From Prostheceraeus crozeri (Eukaryota; Platyhelminthes; Polycladida; Euryleptidae), in NCBI GenBank assembly GCA_907163375.1, contig CAJQUW010010485.1, positions 124,001-188,000 on the forward strand: a stretch of DNA of 64,000 bases. The letters run 5' to 3'. Of this stretch, positions 1-10,103 are shown piece by piece (the stretch's first letter is position 1; every line of letters starts with the position of its first letter). The translations under genes were made by a program, and so were the position numbers. The notes below the pieces were generated by a model that was given only the letters and a program-made list of their open reading frames with translations, did no database searches and had not been told where the DNA came from.

Positions 1-653
1 ATCTGAATTCAGTATACGATTAAAACCCTTAAAGTACGGTCGGGGCCTAGCAGGCCCCATGGCATTTTTAATTGTAGATATTTTAAAAACTTTTATATGT
101 ATTTTGTTCTCGGTTTAGAACTTTTTCAATTTGCAGATGTTGAATATCTCTAATCATTTGTCAATCCAATAAACTCATTATAAGGCAATAATCCAAGTGA
201 AATTTAATTTTGTAACAAATAATACGATGGGGGCCTCAGAGGCCCCAAGCAATGCAAGCACGCTCAATCCCATGTCATGCGAGTCATAATGAGCAGAATA
301 TCCTGGAATCGACATTTTAACTGACTCACATTCATTGCAACTCCGTTTTTATGAACATATACACTGTCCATGATGGAAATGGAACTGATTTCCAGTAGGT
401 GATACAAACTTCTAACCTTCTGATTTCCAGGAACAGATACAAAATAACTCTAACGTTGTTCCCCTTCTGACCAATAACAGCACCAAACAAAAATAGCTTT
501 CTGACTATAAACTGCAATCCCTGCGCGGATAAGAAGTCTGTCAATCGCTTTAGTGATCCACAGTGTTCCGTGTCAGTTGGTTCAATACATACATGTTACT
601 GCGATTATATCGATTTTGTTTACGAAAAGAATAGACGAAGGCGGTTTGACGTT

Positions 654-2281
654 ATGAGAGCGACTGAGCTTGTTCTTAATTCTGACTCTGACACCGATGA
701 CGATATCAGTTCCGCACGTGGCAGTGATACAGACCATGTAACCGATGACCCTGTATCTTCCAGCGACGACGAAGAGAACGAAGATAATGACTTATATATG
801 GTAGCTGATGGTCGACAGTCTCTAACTTCAAAAAACGGACAAATAACTTGGAATCGTCGACTAAGCTTACGTCATAGGTTCGCACAGCATCGGCGCTGTG
901 ATATTCTGCGAGAAACGCCCGGACCGACGCGCTATGCGATCACTAACGGATGCGGGGATAGCCCTTCTGATGCATTCAAACTCTTCATGAATCATGAACA
1001 CATCAGGAAAGTGTGCAGTTCACAAACCAAGAAGCCACGAGGGATGATCAGAACTGGAAATCGACTTCTGTTGACGAAATATATTCATTTCTGGGAATAC
1101 TATTACTCGCTGGAGTATATCACTCAAATCACGAACCAGTTATACAATTATGGAGTCGCAGTGAGGGACGTGCAATATTCAGGGACTCGATGCTGCGAGA
1201 TCGATTCATACTTTTGAGGAGGTACATTCGATTCGACGACAAACAAACACGTCCTGAGAGACGCGCTAATGATAAACTTGCGCCAATTCGTGACATTGTA
1301 AGTATACATGTATTTACAAAGAAGTGCATTACAAATTATAAGCCGAACTCTAATTTGACTGTTGATGAGCAATTATACCGCTTTCGTGGTCGTTGCCCAT
1401 TCATAATTTACATGCCACAAAAGCCGGGGAAATACGGTATGAAGATTTGGATGTGTGCTGATAGTGTCAATGCATACTGCTGTAATTTTGAAGTGTGCAC
1501 AGGAAAACTAACCAACAGCGTGAGATTGGTCAAGGAGCTCGAGTAACCCTTCAGTTGACCGAACCATGGGCGAATTCAGGTAAACACGTCACTACGGATC
1601 ATTTTTTAGTAGTATCACATTGGCCAGAGCGCTTCTTGCCAGGAACATGACTTTCACTGGAACCTTCAGAAAAAACAAATCTGAAATACCCACTTCTATT
1701 GTGAATACAACGAACCGGACCCCCTTTCCAGTGACTTCTGTTTTAGTGGCGAACTTACTATGGCTTCTTATTTCCCCAAAAAGGGAAAGTGTGTGGTCAT
1801 GCTGTCATCTCTTCATCATGATGATACATGTGAGGATGAAGAAAACCGACAACCACAGATTATCACCGATTATAATCAGTAGAAGGGAGGTGTCGATACG
1901 TTGGACATGCTTTTGGCGACACACTCCTGTAAGCGCAAAACAAATAGATGGCCATTTGCTCTTTTCTGCCAATTAGTTGACATCGCAGCATACAATGCAT
2001 ACGTCTTATACTTGTCCATTCATCCGAATTTCCATAACCGGACAATTCACCGCCGACGCGCTTTCCTCTTGCAACTCTCAAAGGAGCTTCTGCCACAACC
2101 TCAAGACCTACCAACATGTGAACAAGCTGTTTCATTACCAAGCATGTCTACCAAGAAGCGACAAAGATGCCACCAATGTCCGAGAAGCATCGAGCGAAAA
2201 ACGAAATCACATTGCTGCATTTGCGGTAGAAGTGTCTGTGGTGAACATGGAGGACACTACTGTCACTCCTGCGTTCAATAG
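654..2281 (+). pseudogene. piggyBac transposase (DDE_Tnp_1_7), broken
   Basis: Cut-and-paste transposase acting on TTAA sites. The ATG at 654 opens an acidic N-terminus rich in Asp, Glu and Ser. The fold region is read in shifting frames: a stretch with the VDE motif (first catalytic Asp) near 1362-1370, then TFRKNKSEIP near 1660-1690, then KGGVDTLDML near 1887-1915, where piggyBac proteins carry their last acidic residues. The C-terminus (about 2150-2281) is a Cys/His-rich zinc finger of the CxxC...CxxC type ending at TAG 2281. Frameshifts near 1100, 1546, 1607 and 1705 and loss of part of the DDE core make it non-functional. Family assignment is secure. Confidence 0.85.
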
Positions 2282-2791
2282 AAGGTGTTCTATTTCGTGT
2301 CTATAATTACAAACTACTTTCATGTATCTTTTTATAATTAGCGCATATTCCATGTTCTAGCGCGAGGTCAAATCTTGACAACTTTGTAGATGCTTCCTGA
2401 TTAATCAATTTTTTAGCAATAATATTGACTATAAACAATATACCATCGAACCATTTGTTCATATTTTTCTCATTAATGTATTTCATGAATGTACAAGGTG
2501 TTTCAAAAGTAGGCTAACAGTAGAAATTGGCCTTGAAAAGCTATGTCTTAATGCTATAGATTAATAAGCTATGTCATAATAATCTTTTTCACGATGCCAC
2601 AGATAGCTAATATGCCTTGTATTCGTAAGGGGCAAAAATTCAATACTCTTTGACATCGCGTAAATCATATTAAAATATCTCATGATCTCCTGTGTTTTCA
2701 TGCCTACATATTTCACTACAACCCAATTTGAATCTATACCGATCATGAGAAGTCGAATAACTATCCAACATCTATCAAAAAAAAATATTAG

Positions 2792-3085
2792 GAAACCATG
2801 TAAACAAGATAGTAGTTGTTTCAGTGTTACTGCGGAGAAGGAAGAACAGCTGACATTCGAATGTCCTCCGCGCCCCTCAGCCTGGTGCACGAAGACGCTG
2901 TCGTCAACACAAGACAGGGAGGCGAAGAAGGAAGAACAGCTGACATCCAAATGTCCTTCACCTTTGTTAATTCCAGCCTCCTCTTAGACCATCGTCAGAA
3001 GCTTCTGACGATGGCCTAGAGGAGGCTGAAATTAATAAAGGTATTAACATTAAAACAACTACCATTTTGTTTGCTTGGTTTCCTA
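2792..3085. repeat. Foldback repeat with 81-bp imperfect palindrome inside the mariner
   Basis: Outer arms at about 2792-2830 and 3049-3085 are inverted copies of each other (GGAAACCA... / ...TGGTTTCC). Inside, 2961-3041 is an imperfect palindrome with arms of about 41 bp meeting at an AAGCTT core near 2998-3003. A 32-bp direct repeat (starting GAAGGAAGAACAGCTGAC) occurs at 2839 and 2929. It lies in the mariner's 3' non-coding part and encodes nothing evident. Confidence 0.75.
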
Positions 3086-3161
3086 ACAAAAAAATGAACA
3101 AATGAATAACCAAGGCCTATTCAACATATCAAAAAATTAATCAACTTAAAGTTGCAAAAAT

Positions 3162-4073
3162 TCACGAACGCAAATGCTCAAAATGTCCACCATGGACATC
3201 GGCACATTCTTGTAGTCTTTCGGCCACACTGTGGCATACAGTTCTGCATAAGTTCCTGTCATCACTGATCTCTTGACAGGCATCTGTGATGTAGGAGCGG
3301 AGTTGAGAAAGTGTGTGAGGTTTTCGTCCGTACACTTTCTCCTTTACAACGCCCCAAAAGAAAAAGTCCATCGGAGTTAGATCGGGAGAGCGAGGAGGCC
3401 AAAGGATGCTACCACATCTCCCGATCCACTTTCCTGGAAAAGTGTCATTCAGATAGCTTCTGACACTCACTGCAAAATGCGCTGGTGCACCATCCTGCTG
3501 AAAGTACAGCTCATTGAAGTTGTTCAATGACTGCATCTCAGGAATCGCAAAGGATTGGAGCATTTGAAGGTACACCTCAGCCGTCACAGTTCTTTCAAAA
3601 AATACTGGCCCAATCACACCGTTGCTTGACATACCGGCCCAGACGGTTAAGCCAGGCTGGTTCAGCTCATTTGTTGATACCATGTGCGGATTTTCAGGGA
3701 ACCAGTAGACACAGTTATGTCTATTTACGTGACCTGATAGTTTGAAACTGGCTTTGTCAGACCAAACTATCTTGTCAAGCAAATCTGGGTTCTCCCGAAT
3801 TTCCGACAACATGAGCACAGCAAACTGCAAGCGTCGTTCAGCATCATCCGGTAGAAGGTGCTGCAACAGTCTGGGTCGGTATGGTTTCAACTCAACTTTC
3901 CTCATCAGTCTCCAAGTAGAGCTTAGAGAAATGTCCAACTCCAATGAGGCTCTTCTTGTTGACTTCTTCGGACTTTGAACAAATGTTTGGGCCACTAGCT
4001 CCTCGTTTGATGTTATTGAAACTGATCGAGGGCGTCCTGACTTCGGTGCATTCTCTACCGAACCGGTCTTCAC
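3162..4073 (-). pseudogene. Mariner transposase, DD41D type (long ORF, decayed start)
   Basis: A 303-codon open frame covers the linker and catalytic core of a Tc1/mariner transposase. Numbered from the first Met of this frame, the catalytic Asp residues are D106 (WSDKASF), D194 (FQQDGAPAHF) and D236 (SPDLTPMDFF). The spacing of 41 residues defines the DD41D group (rosa/visitor), distinct from DD34D mariner and DD34E Tc1. A GRPR-like AT-hook motif (SGRPRS) is near the start. The N-terminal helix-turn-helix should lie at 4074-4320 but is only partly readable there, with stops, so the gene is probably dead although its core is open. The terminal repeats are still identical, so the copy is fairly young. 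Confidence 0.85.
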
Positions 4074-4496
4074 TTCAAGTCAAACTAACAGTGTTTGATT
4101 CAAATCAAATTAATTGAACATATCCATGTACGTAATGTCAGATTGGTGCTATATCTTGTCCATGATAGATTTCAAAATTCCTTTGCCAATGGAATGCTAC
4201 GGCATAGACTTCTAAATGATAGTAGCAATTACTTCGAAGTCTATGGCTCATGTTGGACTGATCATGGATATCCATCGACTGATTCAGGTGTAAATCGCCA
4301 ATAGAACGGTCAACATAGATTTCCTAGGGCAAAATCAACTGTTAGCCTACTTTTGAAACACCTTGTATACAAAAGTACAACATTCAATTACGATGTCTAA
4401 TGCGACAATATTAGCAACAAATCTATTATATAGGAAGCCAGGGGGCCTCTTCACCGTATTATTGAGGAGAACTTTTCCCCGTAGTTAGAGGGTTAA

Positions 4497-4818
4497 GAAA
4501 GTTCTTGATTGTATTTTCAATTAGTGTTTGTGGATTTTCTTCATTCTCGAAATTCATCAGAAATAAATTTTCTGATCTAAATCACGGATGACATGAAGAT
4601 CTAAAACTCTGATTGATTCATCACTTTCGAGTTCAAGGCAAGAAATTTTTTCGTTTAGTTTTCTCTTTTTATTCAGTCTTTTACCCTACTCTTGTGAAGT
4701 TCACATCTATCTAGATATCTCAGGTGTCCTTCATGTTTTGCAGGTTACATAATGGTTAATACTCAAGCACTGATATTTCTTTGATTTCCCATCTTCGATT
4801 CATTTAAACATATATATA
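4497..4818. other. Spacer, nothing recognised
   Basis: AT-rich sequence between piggyBac element 1 and the Tc1 element. No open frame, repeat or splice signal stands out. Confidence 0.5.
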
Positions 4819-6215
4819 CTCATTGACAAAATTTTTGAAACATTTACTTCTTTAACTTCTTTCTTTTTGACTGGTATAGATACACGTATGTATGATACCT
4901 TGATAATTTAGTCGCAATCTCCACCAAGTCGCTAGCACAGAAAAACAACGCATGTAGCAGATTCAACTTTAATAACGCGTGTGCCCCCCTCTAGCTCCAA
5001 TACATTCAGTAATCCGAGATGGCATGGATTCACAAAGTTTCTGAATGAAGGATGTTTCAAGGAGAAGCCACTGCTCTGTCAGTCATTCAGAGAGAATCTT
5101 CAGGGACAGTGGTGGAAGTGAATAGCGGTCTCTCACTCGCCGTCCAAGCTCGTCCCAGACTTGTTCAATGGGTGACAAGTCAGGTGAGCGTGCAGGCCAG
5201 TCAAGGGTTTGAATGTTCAATCTCCTAACAGTGGCAATGACAGCCGAGGAGCGATGTGGTCTTGCGTTGTCGTCTTGGAAGACGAGATCCTCCACCCTGA
5301 TCACTGGGCCAACAACAGGAACCACAATTTCATTGAGATACCTCTCTCCAATCAACGTGCCTTTGATGATGACTGCTGTCGTTCGTCCGCCATGCCAAAT
5401 GTCACCCCACAGCATAACACTTCCACCACCATATCTGTCGTGTTCTTTAATACATCATGGGGCAAAGCGTTCACCTGGAAAACGATGCACTCTGACACGA
5501 CCGTCACTGAAATCCAGAGTGAATCTCGATTCATCGGTCCACAAGACTTTCTGCCAGTGATGGTCATTCCATGAGCGATGGGCATCACACCAGGCAACTA
5601 GCGGTGCTCAAAACTCAATGGAATTAGGACAGCTGGTCGTCGCGATTGAATTCCAGCTTCTCGCAATCTTCGGTAAGCTGTTCGAACGCTACAGTCTATA
5701 TCTGAGGCACTCTTCCAGTGTACGACTAGCTTTGGGACTGACACAAATCTATTCCTCTTTGCAGCTAAAACTAGACGTGCGTCTGTCCTTCCTGCAGACT
5801 TTCTTGGTCGACCAGATCCCTTCTTCTTTTTAACATCTCCTTCTGCTTTCCATCGACACCACCTCCTCCAAACAACGACTCTCGATAGTTGCAGCTCTTC
5901 GGCAACACTCGCACAACTTCTACCACAACCAACGAATCATTCCAATAGCCATACCTCTGGTAAACTGATCGTGTGCCATTTTATTTTACAAAAGCTGGAT
6001 TTCAGTTCACGTTTATGTTCAATTTGTAAAAGCAATTGTGACAGTTGTATCGATATCAAAATTTGAAATTTGACCACCATAGATCTTTCTCCATTCTCTA
6101 ATGTGTTGAATGATAATACATAGAAAGCGAGATATTGCATCATGCCTGAGAAAAAAATGAAACAAAAACTTCAATTCAAGCCAATGATAGTTAGTTTCAT
6201 TAATTATGTTAATGA
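4819..6215 (-). mobile_element. Tc1-like element (DD34E), ends diverged
   Basis: The left end CTCATTGACAAAATTTTTG after TA (4817-4818) matches, in inverted form and with several mismatches, the sequence ending AATGAG at 6215 before TA (6216-6217). The length of 1.4 kb and the enclosed minus-strand transposase fit a Tc1 element. The ends are clearly less alike than those of the neighbouring mariner, so this is an older insertion. Confidence 0.7.
4932..5979 (-). pseudogene. Tc1 transposase (DD34E), broken
   Basis: The likely start is ATG at 5979 (MAHDQFTRG...). A GRPRKS motif near 5810 follows the helix-turn-helix region. The catalytic part reads clearly: FQDDNARPH (second Asp) near 5255-5290 and WPARSPDLSPIEQVW near 5155-5200, with 34 residues between D and E, i.e. 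DD34E. The frame continues past an in-frame TGA/TAA-type stop at 5083-5085 into a typical Tc1 C-terminus (SMPSRITECIGARGG) and ends at TAG 4932-4934. At least two frameshifts upstream break the N-terminal half. Confidence 0.85.
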
Positions 6216-6234
6216 GTACATATATATGTATATG

Positions 6235-6330
6235 ATAAATGCCTCGATAGAGGATTTAAATGGTAAGAATGTCCGAGTGGCGAAGCCACGAGGATATTTG
6301 GCCATTTGGATCCGATATCGAGGCATTTAT
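6235..6330. repeat. 96-bp near-perfect hairpin
   Basis: The two arms, about 45 nt each, are reverse complements with a few mismatches and meet at a 3-nt loop (GTGGC GAA GCCAC). The outer part is ATAAATGCCTCGATA / TATCGAGGCATTTAT. It starts 19 bp beyond the end of the Tc1 element. It could be a miniature foldback transposon or a structured RNA; no flanking duplication is obvious. Confidence 0.8.
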
Positions 6331-6726
6331 AACATATTTATAGCACTGTATGTAATGATATCAACATTGACAAACATAATTGATATATTCAACCATAGAT
6401 TTGGGATTCTGTATTCTTGGAGATCTAGAATATCTAGGTTTCCATAGATTTATTTTCATTTTTAGATTTGAAACCTTGGAATTCTATGGATTCAGTCTTA
6501 TCTATCTATGCATTCGTTGTAGGAGTCCATGGATAGCAAAGGCATGAAAGATCGAATTCTATGGTTCATCCACTGACTACAATAGCACTATGATTTAGAA
6601 GTCCATGGATTACCTGGTATATTCCATGATATTCTCAATAATGCTTGAAATTTGAATCATGCATAATCTAACTGGAATAATCTGGTCATTTTATCCAAGC
6701 TCATCTCCTGAAAGGTTTACACGATA
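6331..6726. other. Upstream region of the DUF3504 gene
   Basis: AT-rich, with repeated short words of the type TCCATGGAT (near 6529, 6600 and 6612). No coding potential is seen. It may hold the promoter of the downstream reading frame or the unmapped 5' part of a Crypton-like element. Confidence 0.4.
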
Positions 6727-7977
6727 ATGGCTTCACGTATTACTGAAAATCAAATTCCCACTTCCAGTAGATTTGCATCAACTACTGACACTGAAATTCA
6801 AAGCCATCTAAATGAAGTGACCCCAAAAAATACTATTCAAAAAGCGAAGTGGGCATTTAAGCTATTTAAGAGTTGGCACGATGAATGGAAAATTAGAATT
6901 CACGGTCCATTAAAGGTAATCAAGGGAATTGATGAATTTACCGAATCCGATTTGAATTACTGCCTCAAGTACTTCTTTTCTGATGTCAGAAAAACTGATG
7001 GTAGCAGGTATCCACCGTCAACTTTAAAAGAGCTTGGAGCGATGATTCAATACAATTTCATACACAACTACAATTTTAATTTCTCTTTATTCAAAGATCC
7101 TCAGTTTCAAGAGTCGCGCATGGTCCTAAATGCTGAAATGAAACTGTCAGCTAAGGCTGGTCTTGCTAAACCCAAAAAGCGAGCAAACAATATACCGATT
7201 GAAGCCGAAGATGAATTGTGGCGAAAAGGAATTTTTGGATATTCAAATCCAAAACAACTTCAGCAAACGTTGATTTATCATCTTGGATTGCATTTTAGCT
7301 TAAGAGCAGCTCAAGAGCAATATGATTTGGACTACGGTGAGGATTCACAAATACGACTTGGAAAGGATGAAAATGGTGACTTTCTTGAATACACAGAGCG
7401 AATGTCTAAAAACAAACGCTTTGGTATTACTAACACAAGAATGGATCCGAAGGTCACGCGAGTGTATGCCAGTGATAATGCCGAACGCTGTCCTTTGAAG
7501 TTATTCAAAGAGTACGTGTCGCATCGCCCTGAAGCTCATAACCAAGAAGGCAACAAGGCATTTTATCTTGCATGCATACCTTATCCTCGAGGCCCCGTCT
7601 GGTATAAAAACACCCGCTTGGGTATACATAGCATTCAGCAAACTGTGAGGAACTTGTTTCTACATTCTACATCAAGTGAAATGTTCCTTACAAATACAAG
7701 CCTGAGAAGGACCGCGAAGAATAGGCTGGTGCAAGCCGGGATTCCAAGCGAAGTCGCCAGGAAGAAGACTGGCCGCATATCTGATGCTGCAGATTCTGCA
7801 TACATCGATGGGAGCTTATTTGAGAAGCAAATGAGCAGTGCTATATACTGTAATCAGTCAAATAACGAAGTGAGATCCATTGAGTGTCAAAGTGGAGCAA
7901 GGTTCTCATTCCAAAATTGCACTGTTAAAATTACAGTGAATGAATGCAAGGAACTAAATGACTCAAATGAAAAATGA
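6727..7977 (+). CDS. DUF3504 / Crypton-type tyrosine-recombinase-like protein, intact
   Basis: An uninterrupted 416-codon frame, ATG 6727 to TGA 7977. The fold is that of DUF3504, the domain shared by Crypton transposases and their domesticated relatives (KCTD1, ZMYM2-4, QRICH1). Visible parts: a helical N-terminal DNA-binding half (about 35-150, with STLKELGAMIQYNF at 98-111); SLRAAQEQYDL at 191-201, where R193 matches the first catalytic Arg; SKNK at 227-230, matching the hairpin Lys; NTSLRR at 323-328, the HxxR site with R327 kept and His replaced by Thr; TGRIS at 348-352, where the usual His/Trp is Arg; and Y359 in the nucleophile position. The tail FQNCTVKITVN resembles the C-terminal motif of related proteins. 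Loss of both His suggests reduced or no recombinase activity. Cryptons lack terminal repeats, so host gene and element cannot be told apart here. Confidence 0.75.
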   Translation: MASRITENQIPTSSRFASTTDTEIQSHLNEVTPKNTIQKAKWAFKLFKSWHDEWKIRIHGPLKVIKGIDEFTESDLNYCLKYFFSDVRKTDGSRYPPSTLKELGAMIQYNFIHNYNFNFSLFKDPQFQESRMVLNAEMKLSAKAGLAKPKKRANNIPIEAEDELWRKGIFGYSNPKQLQQTLIYHLGLHFSLRAAQEQYDLDYGEDSQIRLGKDENGDFLEYTERMSKNKRFGITNTRMDPKVTRVYASDNAERCPLKLFKEYVSHRPEAHNQEGNKAFYLACIPYPRGPVWYKNTRLGIHSIQQTVRNLFLHSTSSEMFLTNTSLRRTAKNRLVQAGIPSEVARKKTGRISDAADSAYIDGSLFEKQMSSAIYCNQSNNEVRSIECQSGARFSFQNCTVKITVNECKELNDSNEK

Positions 7978-8157
7978 CTTCTGTGTTTTTGCAAAGTGTT
8001 CTAGTTGTTTGCCTTAACTGAATGTAAGTACTTTTATGACCAGTACTTACACTGATGTAAGTACTGAGATTTTAAATACAGATATCGACAAACTATAGTA
8101 CTTTCCTGAAAAATAAAATATGGCTTTTAACAATACTAAATACCATTTACAGTGCTT

Positions 8158-8237
<80 letters not shown>
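8158..8237. repeat. (AT)n microsatellite
   Basis: About 40 uninterrupted AT units. The apparent Tyr-Ile open frame on the minus strand is an artefact of this repeat. Confidence 0.98.
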
Positions 8238-8240
<3 letters not shown>

Positions 8241-8375
8241 TCACTTGACAAGCTTCCCAAGTTGGGGAGCGAAACTGGTTTGGAATGTAAGAGTTCTGAG
8301 CTTTTTGGCATCATTTAACCATTTTAATTCTCTCATTTACTTATATACAGTGTACATATGCATATGTATATATAT

Positions 8376-8377
<2 letters not shown>

Positions 8378-8421
<44 letters not shown>
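8378..8421. repeat. (GATA)n microsatellite
   Basis: About eleven tandem TAGA/GATA units directly after a short TA run. Confidence 0.97.
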
Positions 8422-8589
8422 TTATGTATGAGATACTGTGAACCAAAATTCAAATTCCTGTAGCTACCATGTTTTCTACCATGTACCTATGGTTTCGATA
8501 TATTTACTATGCCTACATCTATCCATGCATGGAGGAGGCAGTACAATATTACAACTGAATAGAATGGAAAAACTTATGCAGAATTCAAT

Positions 8590-9610
8590 GAAGGTCTTTT
8601 TTGGTAGTGAAGCACCCTTCTTCGATTTCTCTCATAGGCCTATACGTGCGTAGGTGCTCCATTGCGGAGGAAGAAGGAAGAGAGGCATCACTTCAACCTT
8701 CTTGTCTTTATCCGCGGCGCATCGAGATATATGCCTACTAGAGATTCGCAGTCATAAAAAAATGGGCTCAATCCTGTCCGAATCAGACATGTATCCAAAG
8801 AAACCCGAACCCGACCTGACCCGAAAGTCATCATCGTAGAAGAAGATGCTCCGATAATTGTGTTCATCAAACTTGTATATTACGACATAGTTAACTTTTT
8901 TCTGAATCCGTAAGTTCTACATTAAAACGTGCATATAAGCTTAGACGCATTCATTTGTCAAAATACATACAATACTCGAATAATTGTACAGTACATATGA
9001 ATTCGATAAAGAACTACTGAAATACCTCATTATAATAGCAGTCCACATAAGTCAGCAATAATTTCAAGAATGAAAATTTTAGTGTTAGGCCTATTGTAAT
9101 AAGTATTATGCAATTATCGCAATAATAAATTTATGTTCCAATCAGAGGGTTGGTTGCTGATGAACATAATGAGTGTCAGCGATCAGTGAGCGAAAGTATA
9201 TAACAGCACTTGCGTATGATAAATATAACGAAGAAAATTAGCTGGTGAAACTATTCAGTCAGATTTTCCCATGATATCGGCCCATGATCTCCCTTGATTT
9301 TGGCCTGTGTTTCAAAATTTTTGCATTTCAATTCTAACATTTCACTTCCGACCCGAATCTTACTGGGTTCCGGTCCCGACTGCACACCTCTAGTGTCTAC
9401 AGACAGGCAGTAAAGCTTGCATCAGAGTATTTGATCTGGGTGTAGGTCTATGCAATGTTATTCTGCTTTTTAATATATGTCCAGTTTGATCAATATAAAA
9501 TTCCATGCACTCCAGACATCGTAAGACGTAAATCACATTATTGGATTCGCAGTTCAGATTATGCTTGATGCCATATGCTAGGTTGCGAAAATTAAATGTC
9601 TTTCCCAATA
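8590..9610 (-). pseudogene. Penelope-like element fragment (GIY-YIG endonuclease end), split by a MITE
   Basis: Minus-strand frames give the C-terminal GIY-YIG endonuclease of a Penelope-like retroelement. At 9390-9608 the protein reads CESNNVIYVLRC...EFYIDQTGHILKSR, ending LLPVCRH. The same domain resumes beyond the MITE at about 8600-8738 with SRCAADKDKKVEVMPLFLLPP...STYARI, the usual C-terminal part. Family knowledge: these elements encode a reverse transcriptase related to telomerase plus this nuclease. No reverse transcriptase domain is readable upstream (9610-9960), so the copy is truncated and broken. Confidence 0.75.
8739..9392. mobile_element. hAT-like MITE inserted in the Penelope fragment
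   Basis: Inverted ends (TAGAGATTCGCAGTC at 8739, GACTGCACACCTCTA to 9392) have inner GGGTTCGGG/CCCGACC-type repeats. The 8-bp flanks ATGCCTAC (8731-8738) and GTGTCTAC (9393-9400) match at 6 of 8 positions, fitting a hAT target duplication. The interrupted Penelope frame continues on the other side. No transposase inside, so it is non-autonomous. Confidence 0.75.
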
Positions 9611-10096
9611 ATATGATGAAAAGCTCCGCGTTTGCTCCATAACAATTTGTTACATCCTCTAACTCATAAACGGAGGCTTTAAAAAAGTTGAGGTTTTTTA
9701 AAACTTAAGAAATTAAATAACTTCCGGTTATTCGAGTTGTACGCACCTATAAATTGGATTTTTTTCTCGCAAATTGTATTACAGAAGATAGTAGAATTAT
9801 CATCAGCATTATTCAAAGCTATTTTAATCGAACCATCAATTAATATCTGTGGATAATCTAAATTTATTAGTCTGTTTCAATTCTTCAAGTCGTACATGCA
9901 ATATTTCCTTTTCAGATACAATTCTGTTGAGACGACATAAAAGGAATGTAATTCTATGAGACATGTCTCGGATGGCAAGATTTGTATGCAGTATACGACA
10001 TACTCTATTGTTGAATATATCTGTATCTAGTCAATGTAATAAGAAATTTGACATTTTCTATGTTAATTCATTGACATAGATTTTAGCAGTGAATGA
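9611..10096. other. AT-rich spacer
   Basis: Probably decayed upstream Penelope sequence, read on the minus strand, followed by anonymous AT-rich DNA. No gene can be supported. Confidence 0.4.
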
Positions 10097-10103
10097 ATTG
10101 AAC

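Larger units (their letters stand above)
2494..4365 (-). mobile_element. DD41D (rosa/visitor-like) mariner element 1
   Basis: Perfect 28-bp inverted terminal repeats begin CAAGGTGTTTCAAAAG at 2494-2521 and end with the complement at 4338-4365. They are flanked by TA target duplications at 2492-2493 and 4366-4367. Length is 1872 bp; the family norm is nearer 1.3 kb, and the excess is largely explained by the foldback repeat at 2792-3085. The element is inserted in the 3' part of piggyBac element 1 and is therefore younger than it. Confidence 0.93.
20..4496 (+). mobile_element. piggyBac-like element 1 (split by a mariner)
   Basis: Both ends carry the piggyBac target TTAA (20-23 and 4493-4496), each followed inward by a short C-rich tip. 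GC-rich subterminal blocks with GGGGCC/GGCCCC words lie at 40-60, 230-247 and 4439-4450. Without the mariner at 2494-4365 the element is about 2.6 kb, normal for piggyBac. The broken transposase occupies 654-2281 and the mariner sits in the 3' non-coding part. Ends are assigned from the TTAA sites and the matching subterminal motifs; the terminal repeats themselves are weak. Confidence 0.72.

Noticed and set aside
570-653. Longer N-terminus for the piggyBac transposase starting at 570
   Set aside because: It needs a non-ATG start and has no acidic composition; ATG 654 begins the typical acidic leader.
8047-8244. Minus-strand open frame of Tyr-Ile repeats
   Set aside because: It is only the (AT)n microsatellite read as codons.
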